From contig NZ_JNYE01000166.1 in NCBI RefSeq assembly GCF_000717185.1, forward strand, positions 1-8,336: a DNA stretch of 8,336 nt, in the 5' to 3' direction. The notes under the pieces were generated by a model that saw only the letters and a list, made by a program, of their open reading frames with translations, ran no database searches and had not been told where the DNA came from. Position numbers and translations under genes: made by a program. The DNA is from Kitasatospora phosalacinea. Lineage in GTDB: Bacteria; Actinomycetota; Actinomycetes; Streptomycetales; Streptomycetaceae. Within the stretch, counting starts at the first letter, position 1. Every line of letters starts with the position of its first letter. Positions 1 through 6,481 of this stretch are shown here, piece by piece.

Positions 1-312
1 GCCACCACCCTGGCCTCCGGCAGGAGCGTCAACGACAACACCTGGCACCACGCCGTCATCGCCGGCGACGACAACGGCCAGACCCTCTACCTCGACGGCA
101 CCCAAACCGCGAACTCCACCACCAAGCGCACCGTCTTCCACAACGGCGCCACCTACGCCTACGTCGGCGCGGGCACCGCCGAAGGCGGCTGGCCCAGCCG
201 CCCCACCACCACCGACGGACGCTTCAACGGCACCATCGCCGAAGTCGCCCACTACCCCTCCGTGCTGGGCGCCGACGCCGTCACCGCCCACTACCAGGCC
301 ATGGGCAAGGCC
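1..312 (+). other. LamG / concanavalin A-like jellyroll domain (C-terminal part)
   Basis: Residues 1-104 carry hallmarks of the second half of a LamG-like jellyroll: N-x-x-W-H-H-A-V near residues 15-19, then a L-Y-L-D-G-T strand and turn, a YVGAG strand, and the closing F-N-G-T-I-A-E-V-A-x-Y strand with a short L-G-A-D-A-V-x-A-H-Y helix. In actinobacterial RHS proteins such domains precede the repeat shell and are thought to bind carbohydrate or the cell wall. That role is inferred from the family, not visible here. The domain shows that the coding region began well before the window. Confidence 0.75.
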
Positions 313-3300
313 GGCAGCCCGTCCAAGACCACCATCGCCACCATCACCGAACCCAACGGCAACGGCACGTCCTGGCGCTGGGACACCCGCACCGGACGCC
401 TGGCCATGTTCACCGACGGCACCGCCGCCACCACCCGCTACACCTACGACACCCACGGCTTCCTCTACGGCGTCACCGACCCGAACGGGCACTCCACCAC
501 CACCGGCCACGACGAACGCGGCAACGCCGTCTCCACCACCACCTGCACCGACGCCGCGCACTGCCACACCTCGTACGCCGACTACGCGTACGACGAGGCC
601 AACCCGTTCAACCCGGCCAACGACAAACCGCTGACCAGCAGTGACGCCCGCTCCGCCGACGCGAGCGACCCCACCTACCGGACCTCCTACGCCTACAACG
701 CGTTCGGCGACCCCACCACCGTGACCATCCCCGCGACCCCGGACTTCCCGAGCGGCCGCACCTCCACCGTCGCCTACACCACCGGCAGCGAGGCAGCCGT
801 CGGCTCCACCGGCACCCAGCCCGCCGCCCTGACGGCGAGCACCACCGACACCGCGGGCGCCACCACCGCCTACGCCTACGACAAGGCCGGCAACCTCACC
901 CGCGTCACCGCCCCCACCGGCGCCGTCGCCACCTACACCTACGACAGCCTCGGCCGCCGCACCACCGACACCGCCACCTGCACCGACTGCGGCGCCGCCG
1001 CCGCGTCCACCACCACGACCTACACCTGGGACGGCCTCGGCAACCCGCTCACCCGCACCGACCCCGCCACCACCGACGCTGTCACCGGCACCGTCCACAC
1101 CCGCAGGACCGCCACCGACTACGACAGCGACGGCAACCCCACCACCCAGACCGTCTCCGACACCACCGGCGGCGACGCGGCCCGCAGCACCACCTGGACG
1201 TACAACAGCCACAACCAGCTCCAGAAGACCACCGACCCCGCCGGCCACAGCACCAGCTACGGCTACGACCCGGCAGGCAACACCACCGGCGTCACCGACG
1301 CGGCCGGCACCATCTGGTCCTACAGCTACGACGCCGCCCACCGCCTGCTGCGCACCAGCATCTGGAACTACACCGGCAGCCCGCTCGACCCCGTCCCCTC
1401 CCGCTTCCAGGCCCTGGAGTCCCGCACCTACGACCCCGCCGGCCGCCTGGCCACCGTCACCGACGCGATGGGCCGCACCACCCACACCTACTACAACGAC
1501 GACGACACCGTCGCCGAGGTCGACTTCGACGGGTACCGCAACCCCGACGGCACCCAGCGCACCGTCGTGCTGCAGCAGAACCGCTACGACGCCGCGGGCC
1601 AGCTGACTCAGCAGACCACCGACGGCGGCAAAACCACCACAGCCTCCGCCTACGACGCGGCGGGCCGCACCACCTCCACCACCCTCGACCCCGGCGGCCT
1701 GAACCGCACCGCCACCTACACCTACGACGCCGCTGACCGCGTCCTCAGTGTCACCGCCACCGGCGGCGCCCTCAGCCAGCGCACCGAGAACACCTACAGC
1801 CCCGCCGGCCTGCTGCTCACCGAGACCTTCAAGGGCAACGGCACCGACGCCACCACCAGCCACACCTACAACCAGCTCGGCCTGGAGACCGCCACCACCA
1901 CGCCCAACGGCCGCGCCGCCGGGGCGGACGCGTCCGCGTACACCAGCACCCAGAGCTACGACGCGCTCGGCCGGCCGACCGTCACCGCCGGGCCGCTGGT
2001 GAGCGCCGAGACCTACGACCCGGCCACCCGCACCAGCACGCCCACCGCCGTCCGGGCGCTGACCACCACCGGCTACAACACCTTCGGCGAGGTCATCGCC
2101 ACGCGCGACCCGCTGGGCAACGTCACCACCCACACCTACGACCTCGGCGGCCGGCGCACCGCCACCACCGGCTCCGCGTACACCGACCCGCGCACCGGCA
2201 CCACCTTCACCCCTACCATCACCACCGGCTACGACGCCCTGGACCAGGTCACCTCCACCACCGTCGACCCGGGTGGCCTGAACCTCACCAGTACCAACCG
2301 CTACGACCAGCTGGGCAACCTCGTCGAGCAGAAGAAGCCCGCCGTCGCCGGTACCACCCCGACCTGGGCATACTCCTACGACCTGAACGGCGAACTGCTC
2401 GCCACCGTCGGCCCGCTGGGCAGCCGTACCGAGGCCACCTACGACGACCTGGGCCGCCGCATCACCGGAACCCAGATCGAGCGCAAGCCCACCCCCATCG
2501 TCCTCACCCGTACCTTCGGCTACGACGACGCGGGCAACCTGACCACCTCCACCCTGCCCAAGGGCGGCATCAGCAAAGCCACTTACAACGCCGCGGGCCA
2601 ACCGGTGACGGCCACGGACCCGGCCGGGCTGACCACCCGCACCGAGTACGACGCGCTGGGCCGCCCGAGCAGGACCACCCACCCCGACGGCACCGCCACC
2701 ACCGCCGCCTACGACGCCTTCGGCAACACCGTCTCCACCAGCCGGCTCGACACCACCGGCGCCACCGTCGGCACCAGCTACGCCAGTTACGACCTGGAGG
2801 GTGCCGTCACCGGCAGCACCGACCAGATCACCAACCTCGCCGACACCGCCGCCCACACCACCACCCGCACCTACGACCCGGCCGGCAACCTGACCCGCCT
2901 GGTCGAACCCGTCACCGCGCAGTCCGGCATCACCAGCACCTTCGGCTACGACGCCGCCGGCCACCGCACCCGCTTCACCAACGGCAAGAACACCGCCACC
3001 TACTACACCTACAACAGGCTCGGCCTGCCCGAATCCACCGTCGAACCCGCCACCGCGGCCGCCCCCGCAGCCGCCGACGGCACCTTCACCACCAGCTACG
3101 ACGCCGCCGCCCGCGCGGTGACCCTGACCGAACCCGGCGGCATCCTGCGCCAGCGCACCGTCGACCCGCTCGGCCGGATCACCAAGGAGACCGCCACCGG
3201 CGCAGAGGCCACCACCCCCGACCGCGTCCTGGGCTACGACCTCGAAGGCCACCTCACCAGCGCCGACGCCCCCACCGGCACCGACACCTACACCTACAAC

Positions 3301-5700
3301 GACCGCGGCGCCCTGCTCACCGCCGCGGGCCCCGGCGGCACCTCCGCCTACAGCTACGACGCCGACGGCAACATGACCGCCCGCACCGACGCCACCGGCA
3401 CCACCGCCTACACCTACAACACCGCCGACCAACTCCTGAGCACCGCCGACCCGCTGACCGGCACCACCGTCGGCTACGACTACGACGGCGCCGGCCGCCT
3501 CAAGACCACCCGCTACGGCACCACCGGCGGCACCACCCGCACCTACGGCTACGACCAGGCCGGCCGGATGGCCACCGACACCCTCAAGAACCCGTCCGGC
3601 GCCACCGTCTCCTCCATCGCCTACACCTTCGACGCCAACGACCGCACCACCGGCAAGACCACCACCGGCACCGCCGGTGCCGCCCAGAACACCTACGCCT
3701 ACGATCTCGCCGGCCGCCTCACCTCCTGGACCACCGGCAGCACCACCACCGCCTACACCTGGGACGCGGCAGGCAACCGCACCAGCGCCGGAGGCGTCAC
3801 CGCCACCTACGACGAGCGCAACGAGATCCTCGACGACGGCGCCAACAGCTACACCTACAGCGCCCGCGGCACCCTCGGCAGCCAGACCGTCCACGGCGCC
3901 CAACCCTCCACCGTCCAGTTCGACGGCTTCGACCGGATGACCACCCGAGGCCCCGTCACCTACACCTACGACTCCCTCGACCGCGTCACCCAGTCCGGCA
4001 CCACCGCCTTCACCTACGACGGCGGCTCCAACAACCAGGTCTCCGACGGCACCGCCCGCTACACCCGCACCCCCGGAGGCGCCCTGGTCGCCACCGCGGG
4101 CGCCACGACCACCACCGACGCCCGCCTGGAGATCACCGACGCCCACACCGACGTCATCGCCGCACTCGACCCCACCACCAACACCCTCACCAGCAGCACC
4201 GCCTACGACCCCTTCGGCAAGCCCACCGCCAAGACCGGCACCGGCACCGCCCTCGGCTACCAGAGCGCCTGGACCGACCCCACCACCGGCGACGTCGACA
4301 TGGCCGCCCGCTGGTACCAGCCCGGCACCGGCACCTTCACCTCCCGCGACTCCTGGACCCTCAACCCCGAACCCTCCATCCAGGGCAACCGCTACACCTA
4401 CGCCAGCGGCGACCCCCTCGACCGCACCGACCCCACGGGCCACCTCGACTGCAGCGATGCAGACAGATTCAAGCGTATTTTGCGGGACCGCCATTCGACT
4501 GCGAGTGGATTCTGCGAGGCAGAAAAAAAAGAAATTGAAAGAAAAGCGAAGGAAGGGATAAAGAAGGGGAAGGGGGTTGCCCGGAAGGCTCTTTGCTTGT
4601 TCGGGTACTGCCCGCTCATCACTAGTTCCTTCTCGGGTGTATTCGACTTTGTCCACGAACTCTCCTTTCAGGATGGAGGTGCCAGCCTTAACTGCAACGT
4701 CAGTGCGAGTTATCGCCCTGCCGCTTGCGGAGGCCCTATTGGCGGAGGCGCCGGCGGTGGCGACACCACGACCACGCCCCACCCCGCACCGCGTACCCCC
4801 GTCGACATCACCCGCAAGCCGGCGCCGGACATCCGCCCGACCAACGACTCCGACCGCCCGCGCGCCCACAGAAGCCCCATCGACTGGATCATCGACACCG
4901 CCATCGCCATCGGCACGCCGATCGCCACGGGGCTCACCACCGGATCCTCCTTCCTGGTGTCACTGGCAGCGGCAGGTGCGGGCGCGCTGCTCACCACCCT
5001 CCTCGGCCAGCAGCAGACCGGCCCAGTGACGGTTACTCGTCCCCTCCCGCTGCCCTACCCGGGAGTAGGGGGACGTGTTTCCACCAGGAGCAACAGGAAC
5101 GTCCCCACCTGCAATGACCTGAAGCCACAGGGAGCTGTCGGCCTGACAAATGGAGGATGGGTCGAGTACCTGCCAAAGGACAACCAGGGCCGCAACAAGG
5201 GCGTCATCGCCTGCCTCGAAGGGACGCCCGGCTCCTGGAGAGGGGAGTCCGCCACCCAAGCCGGCGACATCCCGGGCTGGGCTGACGCCCGGGTGCGGGC
5301 GAAAAATCTCGGGTTCGACCCCGACGGGACCCTCGCCCGCTGCCACTCCGTGCCGCGGATGGCAGGCGGAACGGCGAACGAGCGGAACCTGACGCCGTGC
5401 TTCCAGGGCGGGGCCAACACCAACCAGCGGAGCGGAGGCGGGGACAAAGAGATCACCAACAGCATGCGGACCTTCGAGCAGAAAGCCCAGGCGGTTATGG
5501 GCACAGGCCCCGGCAAGGGCCCGGTGCTGTACGGCGTTGATATTGAATACCAGGGGACCGAAACCATACCGGACAAATGGAACATGAGATTCTACGGCTG
5601 GGATGCCACCACCGGACTACGCACGGATTCTGATGCGGCAACCGTGACCAACGCGAGGTACGACTCCAACGGCGTGCTTCAATACCTGGGACGACCCTAG
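1..5700 (+). CDS. RHS/YD-repeat polymorphic toxin with LamG tail and C-terminal nuclease (5' partial)
   Basis: The frame is open from base 1 to the TAG at 5698-5700, giving 1899 residues in the window. The start lies upstream. The GTG at 262 is only the first internal start-like codon, because residues 1-104 already read as a LamG fold. Domains (window residue numbers): LamG tail 1-104; YD/RHS repeats about 140-1370; RHS-associated core about 1402-1480, ending in DPTG; cysteine-containing segment 1481-1580; Gly/Pro-rich linker to about 1625; hydrophobic stretch 1627-1669; nuclease about 1714-1880. RHS proteins form a shell around a C-terminal toxin, which is released after cleavage near the DPxG motif and delivered to rival cells; that is family knowledge. 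The nuclease has an RCH motif (H1782), RNL (N1796) and an M-x-x-F-E motif (E1826), matching DNA/RNA non-specific endonucleases. A SUKH immunity gene follows at once. The missing N-terminus probably carries the export signal. RHS identity is near certain; the toxin class is probable. Confidence 0.93.
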   Translation, partial: ATTLASGRSVNDNTWHHAVIAGDDNGQTLYLDGTQTANSTTKRTVFHNGATYAYVGAGTAEGGWPSRPTTTDGRFNGTIAEVAHYPSVLGADAVTAHYQAMGKAGSPSKTTIATITEPNGNGTSWRWDTRTGRLAMFTDGTAATTRYTYDTHGFLYGVTDPNGHSTTTGHDERGNAVSTTTCTDAAHCHTSYADYAYDEANPFNPANDKPLTSSDARSADASDPTYRTSYAYNAFGDPTTVTIPATPDFPSGRTSTVAYTTGSEAAVGSTGTQPAALTASTTDTAGATTAYAYDKAGNLTRVTAPTGAVATYTYDSLGRRTTDTATCTDCGAAAASTTTTYTWDGLGNPLTRTDPATTDAVTGTVHTRRTATDYDSDGNPTTQTVSDTTGGDAARSTTWTYNSHNQLQKTTDPAGHSTSYGYDPAGNTTGVTDAAGTIWSYSYDAAHRLLRTSIWNYTGSPLDPVPSRFQALESRTYDPAGRLATVTDAMGRTTHTYYNDDDTVAEVDFDGYRNPDGTQRTVVLQQNRYDAAGQLTQQTTDGGKTTTASAYDAAGRTTSTTLDPGGLNRTATYTYDAADRVLSVTATGGALSQRTENTYSPAGLLLTETFKGNGTDATTSHTYNQLGLETATTTPNGRAAGADASAYTSTQSYDALGRPTVTAGPLVSAETYDPATRTSTPTAVRALTTTGYNTFGEVIATRDPLGNVTTHTYDLGGRRTATTGSAYTDPRTGTTFTPTITTGYDALDQVTSTTVDPGGLNLTSTNRYDQLGNLVEQKKPAVAGTTPTWAYSYDLNGELLATVGPLGSRTEATYDDLGRRITGTQIERKPTPIVLTRTFGYDDAGNLTTSTLPKGGISKATYNAAGQPVTATDPAGLTTRTEYDALGRPSRTTHPDGTATTAAYDAFGNTVSTSRLDTTGATVGTSYASYDLEGAVTGSTDQITNLADTAAHTTTRTYDPAGNLTRLVEPVTAQSGITSTFGYDAAGHRTRFTNGKNTATYYTYNRLGLPESTVEPATAAAPAAADGTFTTSYDAAARAVTLTEPGGILRQRTVDPLGRITKETATGAEATTPDRVLGYDLEGHLTSADAPTGTDTYTYNDRGALLTAAGPGGTSAYSYDADGNMTARTDATGTTAYTYNTADQLLSTADPLTGTTVGYDYDGAGRLKTTRYGTTGGTTRTYGYDQAGRMATDTLKNPSGATVSSIAYTFDANDRTTGKTTTGTAGAAQNTYAYDLAGRLTSWTTGSTTTAYTWDAAGNRTSAGGVTATYDERNEILDDGANSYTYSARGTLGSQTVHGAQPSTVQFDGFDRMTTRGPVTYTYDSLDRVTQSGTTAFTYDGGSNNQVSDGTARYTRTPGGALVATAGATTTTDARLEITDAHTDVIAALDPTTNTLTSSTAYDPFGKPTAKTGTGTALGYQSAWTDPTTGDVDMAARWYQPGTGTFTSRDSWTLNPEPSIQGNRYTYASGDPLDRTDPTGHLDCSDADRFKRILRDRHSTASGFCEAEKKEIERKAKEGIKKGKGVARKALCLFGYCPLITSSFSGVFDFVHELSFQDGGASLNCNVSASYRPAACGGPIGGGAGGGDTTTTPHPAPRTPVDITRKPAPDIRPTNDSDRPRAHRSPIDWIIDTAIAIGTPIATGLTTGSSFLVSLAAAGAGALLTTLLGQQQTGPVTVTRPLPLPYPGVGGRVSTRSNRNVPTCNDLKPQGAVGLTNGGWVEYLPKDNQGRNKGVIACLEGTPGSWRGESATQAGDIPGWADARVRAKNLGFDPDGTLARCHSVPRMAGGTANERNLTPCFQGGANTNQRSGGGDKEITNSMRTFEQKAQAVMGTGPGKGPVLYGVDIEYQGTETIPDKWNMRFYGWDATTGLRTDSDAATVTNARYDSNGVLQYLGRP
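421..4110 (+). repeat. RHS/YD peptide repeat array (coding)
   Basis: By eye I count roughly 45 to 50 YD-type motifs of the form Y-x-Y-D-x-x-G-R/N, spaced about 20-30 residues apart. Many are followed by a T-D-P-x-G-x-x-T turn. Underlying DNA words such as ACCTACACCTACGAC recur, as at about 934, 1712 and 3958. The repeats diverge at DNA level, so this is a protein repeat rather than a recent tandem duplication. Two cysteine pairs interrupt the N-terminal part (C-T-D-A-A-H-C near 544-564 and C-T-D-C near 979-990). Similar paired cysteines occur in other actinomycete RHS proteins and may form disulfides. In known structures this array wraps into a hollow cocoon enclosing the toxin. Confidence 0.9.
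4204..4440 (+). other. RHS-repeat-associated core domain with DPTG boundary
   Basis: Residues 1402-1480 follow the conserved RHS core: a YDPFG opening, a GYQSAWTDPTTG segment, M-A-A-R-W-Y-x-P-x-x-G-x-F-x-S-R-D, then N-R-Y-T-Y-A-x-G-D-P-L and DRTDPTG at the end. In characterised RHS toxins the core is conserved up to the DPxG motif. An aspartyl-protease-like centre there releases the C-terminal toxin. D1477 (codon 4429-4431) opens the DPTG motif here. Everything downstream is expected to vary between strains. Confidence 0.88.
4441..4740 (+). other. Lower-GC, cysteine-containing pre-toxin segment of the RHS protein
   Basis: Directly after DPTG, base composition falls to about 53% GC by hand count over 300 bases (lowest about 42% in 4501-4560). 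The 60 bases before are about 75%. Codons rare in the rest of the gene appear (AAA, GAA, ATT, ATA, AGA, CTT). The encoded 100 residues hold a Lys/Glu-rich probable helix (about 1507-1528) and six cysteines at 1484, 1505, 1532, 1537, 1565 and 1576, an even number that could pair outside the cytoplasm. I do not recognise a named domain. The segment is followed by a Gly-rich then Pro/Arg/Asp-rich linker to about residue 1625. Reading: imported DNA at the exchange point of the toxin tip. Confidence 0.7.
4523..4530 (+). repeat. A8 homopolymer in slippery phase
   Basis: Eight consecutive A residues follow the G at 4522. In the toxin frame they read GAA AAA AAA GAA, so A_AAA_AAA at 4524-4530 fits the X_XXY_YYZ pattern of a slippery heptamer. 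A shift to the -1 frame meets TGA at 4536-4538. A shift to the +1 frame meets TAA at 4559-4561. Either way the product ends before the nuclease. The tract is directly visible; any biological slippage is inference. Confidence 0.85.
4879..5007 (+). other. Hydrophobic stretch between RHS core and nuclease (possible membrane hairpin)
   Basis: Residues 1627-1669 form an uncharged, Ile/Ala/Gly/Leu-rich run (apart from two early Asp residues). It splits into two hydrophobic parts around a T-T-G-S-S turn. It lies between the Pro-rich linker and the nuclease. Comparable hydrophobic regions in other polymorphic toxins are proposed to help the toxin cross the target membrane. That role is inference; it could equally pack inside the RHS shell. 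Confidence 0.5.
5140..5640 (+). other. C-terminal toxin: DNA/RNA non-specific endonuclease-like domain
   Basis: The region opens with a G-W-V-E-Y-x-P-x-D-x-x-G-R-x-x-G-V strand pair, typical of NucA/Endonuclea_NS_2-type toxin domains. The catalytic block follows: A-R-C-H (H1782, codon 5344-5346) with a hydrophobic stretch and G-G, then R-N-L (N1796), then Q, N, and M-x-x-F-E (E1826), then a V-x-Y-x-V-x-I-x-Y strand and an I-P-D strand. In this family His is the general base and Asn binds the metal. The classic motif is D-R-G-H, so the Cys before His is a variant. C1781, C1800 and C1738 sit near the active site and could form a disulfide. The predicted activity is degradation of nucleic acid in a target cell. 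An immunity gene of a family that often pairs with nucleases follows, which supports the call. Confidence 0.75.
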
Positions 5701-5727
5701 CCTTTGGTTGGAACGTGAACGGCTGAC

Positions 5728-5732
5728 GGGAG
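5728..5732 (+). promoter_or_regulatory. Ribosome binding site for the SUKH gene
   Basis: GGGAG at 5728-5732 lies five bases before the GTG at 5738. The earlier in-frame TTG at 5708 has no comparable purine run at suitable distance, so this site decides the start. Confidence 0.5.
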
Positions 5733-5737
5733 TGGAT

Positions 5738-6349
5738 GTGCGGATCGAGGAGACGCTGGAGCGGCTCGGTACGGTGATCGGGCCGCCGCCCGAGGGCGGC
5801 GTGGCCCCGGTCCCGTGGGAGCTCGCGCCCGATGTGATGGGCTTCCAGTTGCCTGCGGACTACCGGGCGTTCGTCGACCGGTACGGCTCGGTGAGCATCA
5901 GGGACGAGCTGCACGTCTTCACGCCGTCGGCGGTGCCGGGCCTCCAGGCCGGGCAGCCGCTCGGCTTCGAAGGGTTTTTGTTCTACACGACGGAGCCGTA
6001 CGGCTACTGCGGGATGCTGGCCCAGGCCTACGCGGAGGGGGACTACGCGGAGTGCCCGTACCCGCTATTCCCGGCCGAGAACGGGCTGCTCAAATGGGGC
6101 AACAACTACAGCTCCGACCAGTTCTTCTGGCTGATGCGGGGGCCGGACCCCGACCGGTGGCCGGTCGCCGCCAGGTTCGACTCGATGTGGGAGTGGGACC
6201 TGTTCGAGGGTGGTTTCCTGGAGTTCGTGCTGGCATCGGTGACCAAGGCCTACAAGTACCACGGGGACGTCGTTCCCGACGGTGCCAGGCAGGCCAGTGA
6301 CCTCCGCGCCTACCGCCGCCGTAACGACTGGGAGAAGAACTTCCAGTGA
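5738..6349 (+). CDS. SUKH (SMI1/KNR4) family immunity protein
   Basis: 203 residues, stop TGA at 6347-6349. I chose GTG 5738 because GGGAG precedes it and the protein then begins R-I-E-E-T-L-E-R-L, like other SMI1/KNR4 proteins. An in-frame TTG at 5708 would add ten residues. Family marks are L-P-A-D-Y-R-A-F-V-D-R-Y-G at residues 38-50, a K-W-G-N-N turn with W120, a F-F-W-L strand, D-P-D-x-W-P-V, and a terminal F-L-E-F-V-L-A helix. There is no signal peptide or membrane segment, so it should act in the cytoplasm. Known SUKH proteins bind and neutralise toxin tips, often nucleases. The gene starts 37 bases after the RHS toxin stop on the same strand, which fits co-transcription and an immunity role against that nuclease. 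The family call is firm; the pairing is a strong inference from position. Confidence 0.87.
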   Translation: MRIEETLERLGTVIGPPPEGGVAPVPWELAPDVMGFQLPADYRAFVDRYGSVSIRDELHVFTPSAVPGLQAGQPLGFEGFLFYTTEPYGYCGMLAQAYAEGDYAECPYPLFPAENGLLKWGNNYSSDQFFWLMRGPDPDRWPVAARFDSMWEWDLFEGGFLEFVLASVTKAYKYHGDVVPDGARQASDLRAYRRRNDWEKNFQ

Positions 6350-6481
6350 GGGCCCATCGGGTACGACCGATGAGAAGCGATTCCCCAACCGGGGGACACG
6401 GCTGCCGGTCGGACTCCCGCGCGCGTCGGTGACCCGGGCCGTCTGCCCTGGTACCTGGCTGTCTTCATTGCCGCCGCCGAC
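6350..6481 (+). other. Gap between immunity gene and replication-relaxation gene
   Basis: These 132 bases hold no complete gene I can support. An ATG at 6370 opens only a 20-codon frame ending at 6432. The frame of the next gene is open from 6374, after a TGA at 6371-6373, and has no ATG, GTG or TTG before 6482. Its last third (about 6449-6481) encodes a hydrophobic run starting P-W-Y-L-A-V-F-I with high GC at third positions. This suggests coding DNA that has lost its start. I see no convincing promoter. Confidence 0.55.
6355..6372. repeat. Small inverted repeat after the immunity stop codon
   Basis: CATCGG (6355-6360) and CCGATG (6367-6372) form a perfect 6-bp stem around a 6-base loop, six bases after the SUKH stop codon. 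There is no T-run, so it would be at most a weak terminator, mRNA end stabiliser or protein site. Chance occurrence is possible. Confidence 0.3.

Noticed and set aside
262..264. GTG 262 as the true start of the RHS gene
   Set aside because: The frame is open to base 1 and encodes a recognisable LamG fold across this point, so the start lies upstream of the window.
421..4110. CRISPR-like or tandem DNA repeat
   Set aside because: The recurring words encode YD peptide motifs, vary in spacing and diverge at DNA level.
4577..5117. Several open frames of 95-150 codons on both strands over the RHS linker
   Set aside because: Pro/Arg/His-rich or motif-free. They arise from skewed codon use in the linker and nuclease regions.
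5536..5582. A possible promoter within the toxin end (TTGATA-like -35) driving the immunity gene
   Set aside because: No acceptable -10 element lies at the right distance.
6370..6432. A 20-codon ATG frame after the immunity gene
   Set aside because: No ribosome site, no hydrophobic or conserved pattern, and Ser/Arg-rich. It overlaps the other coding-like frame.
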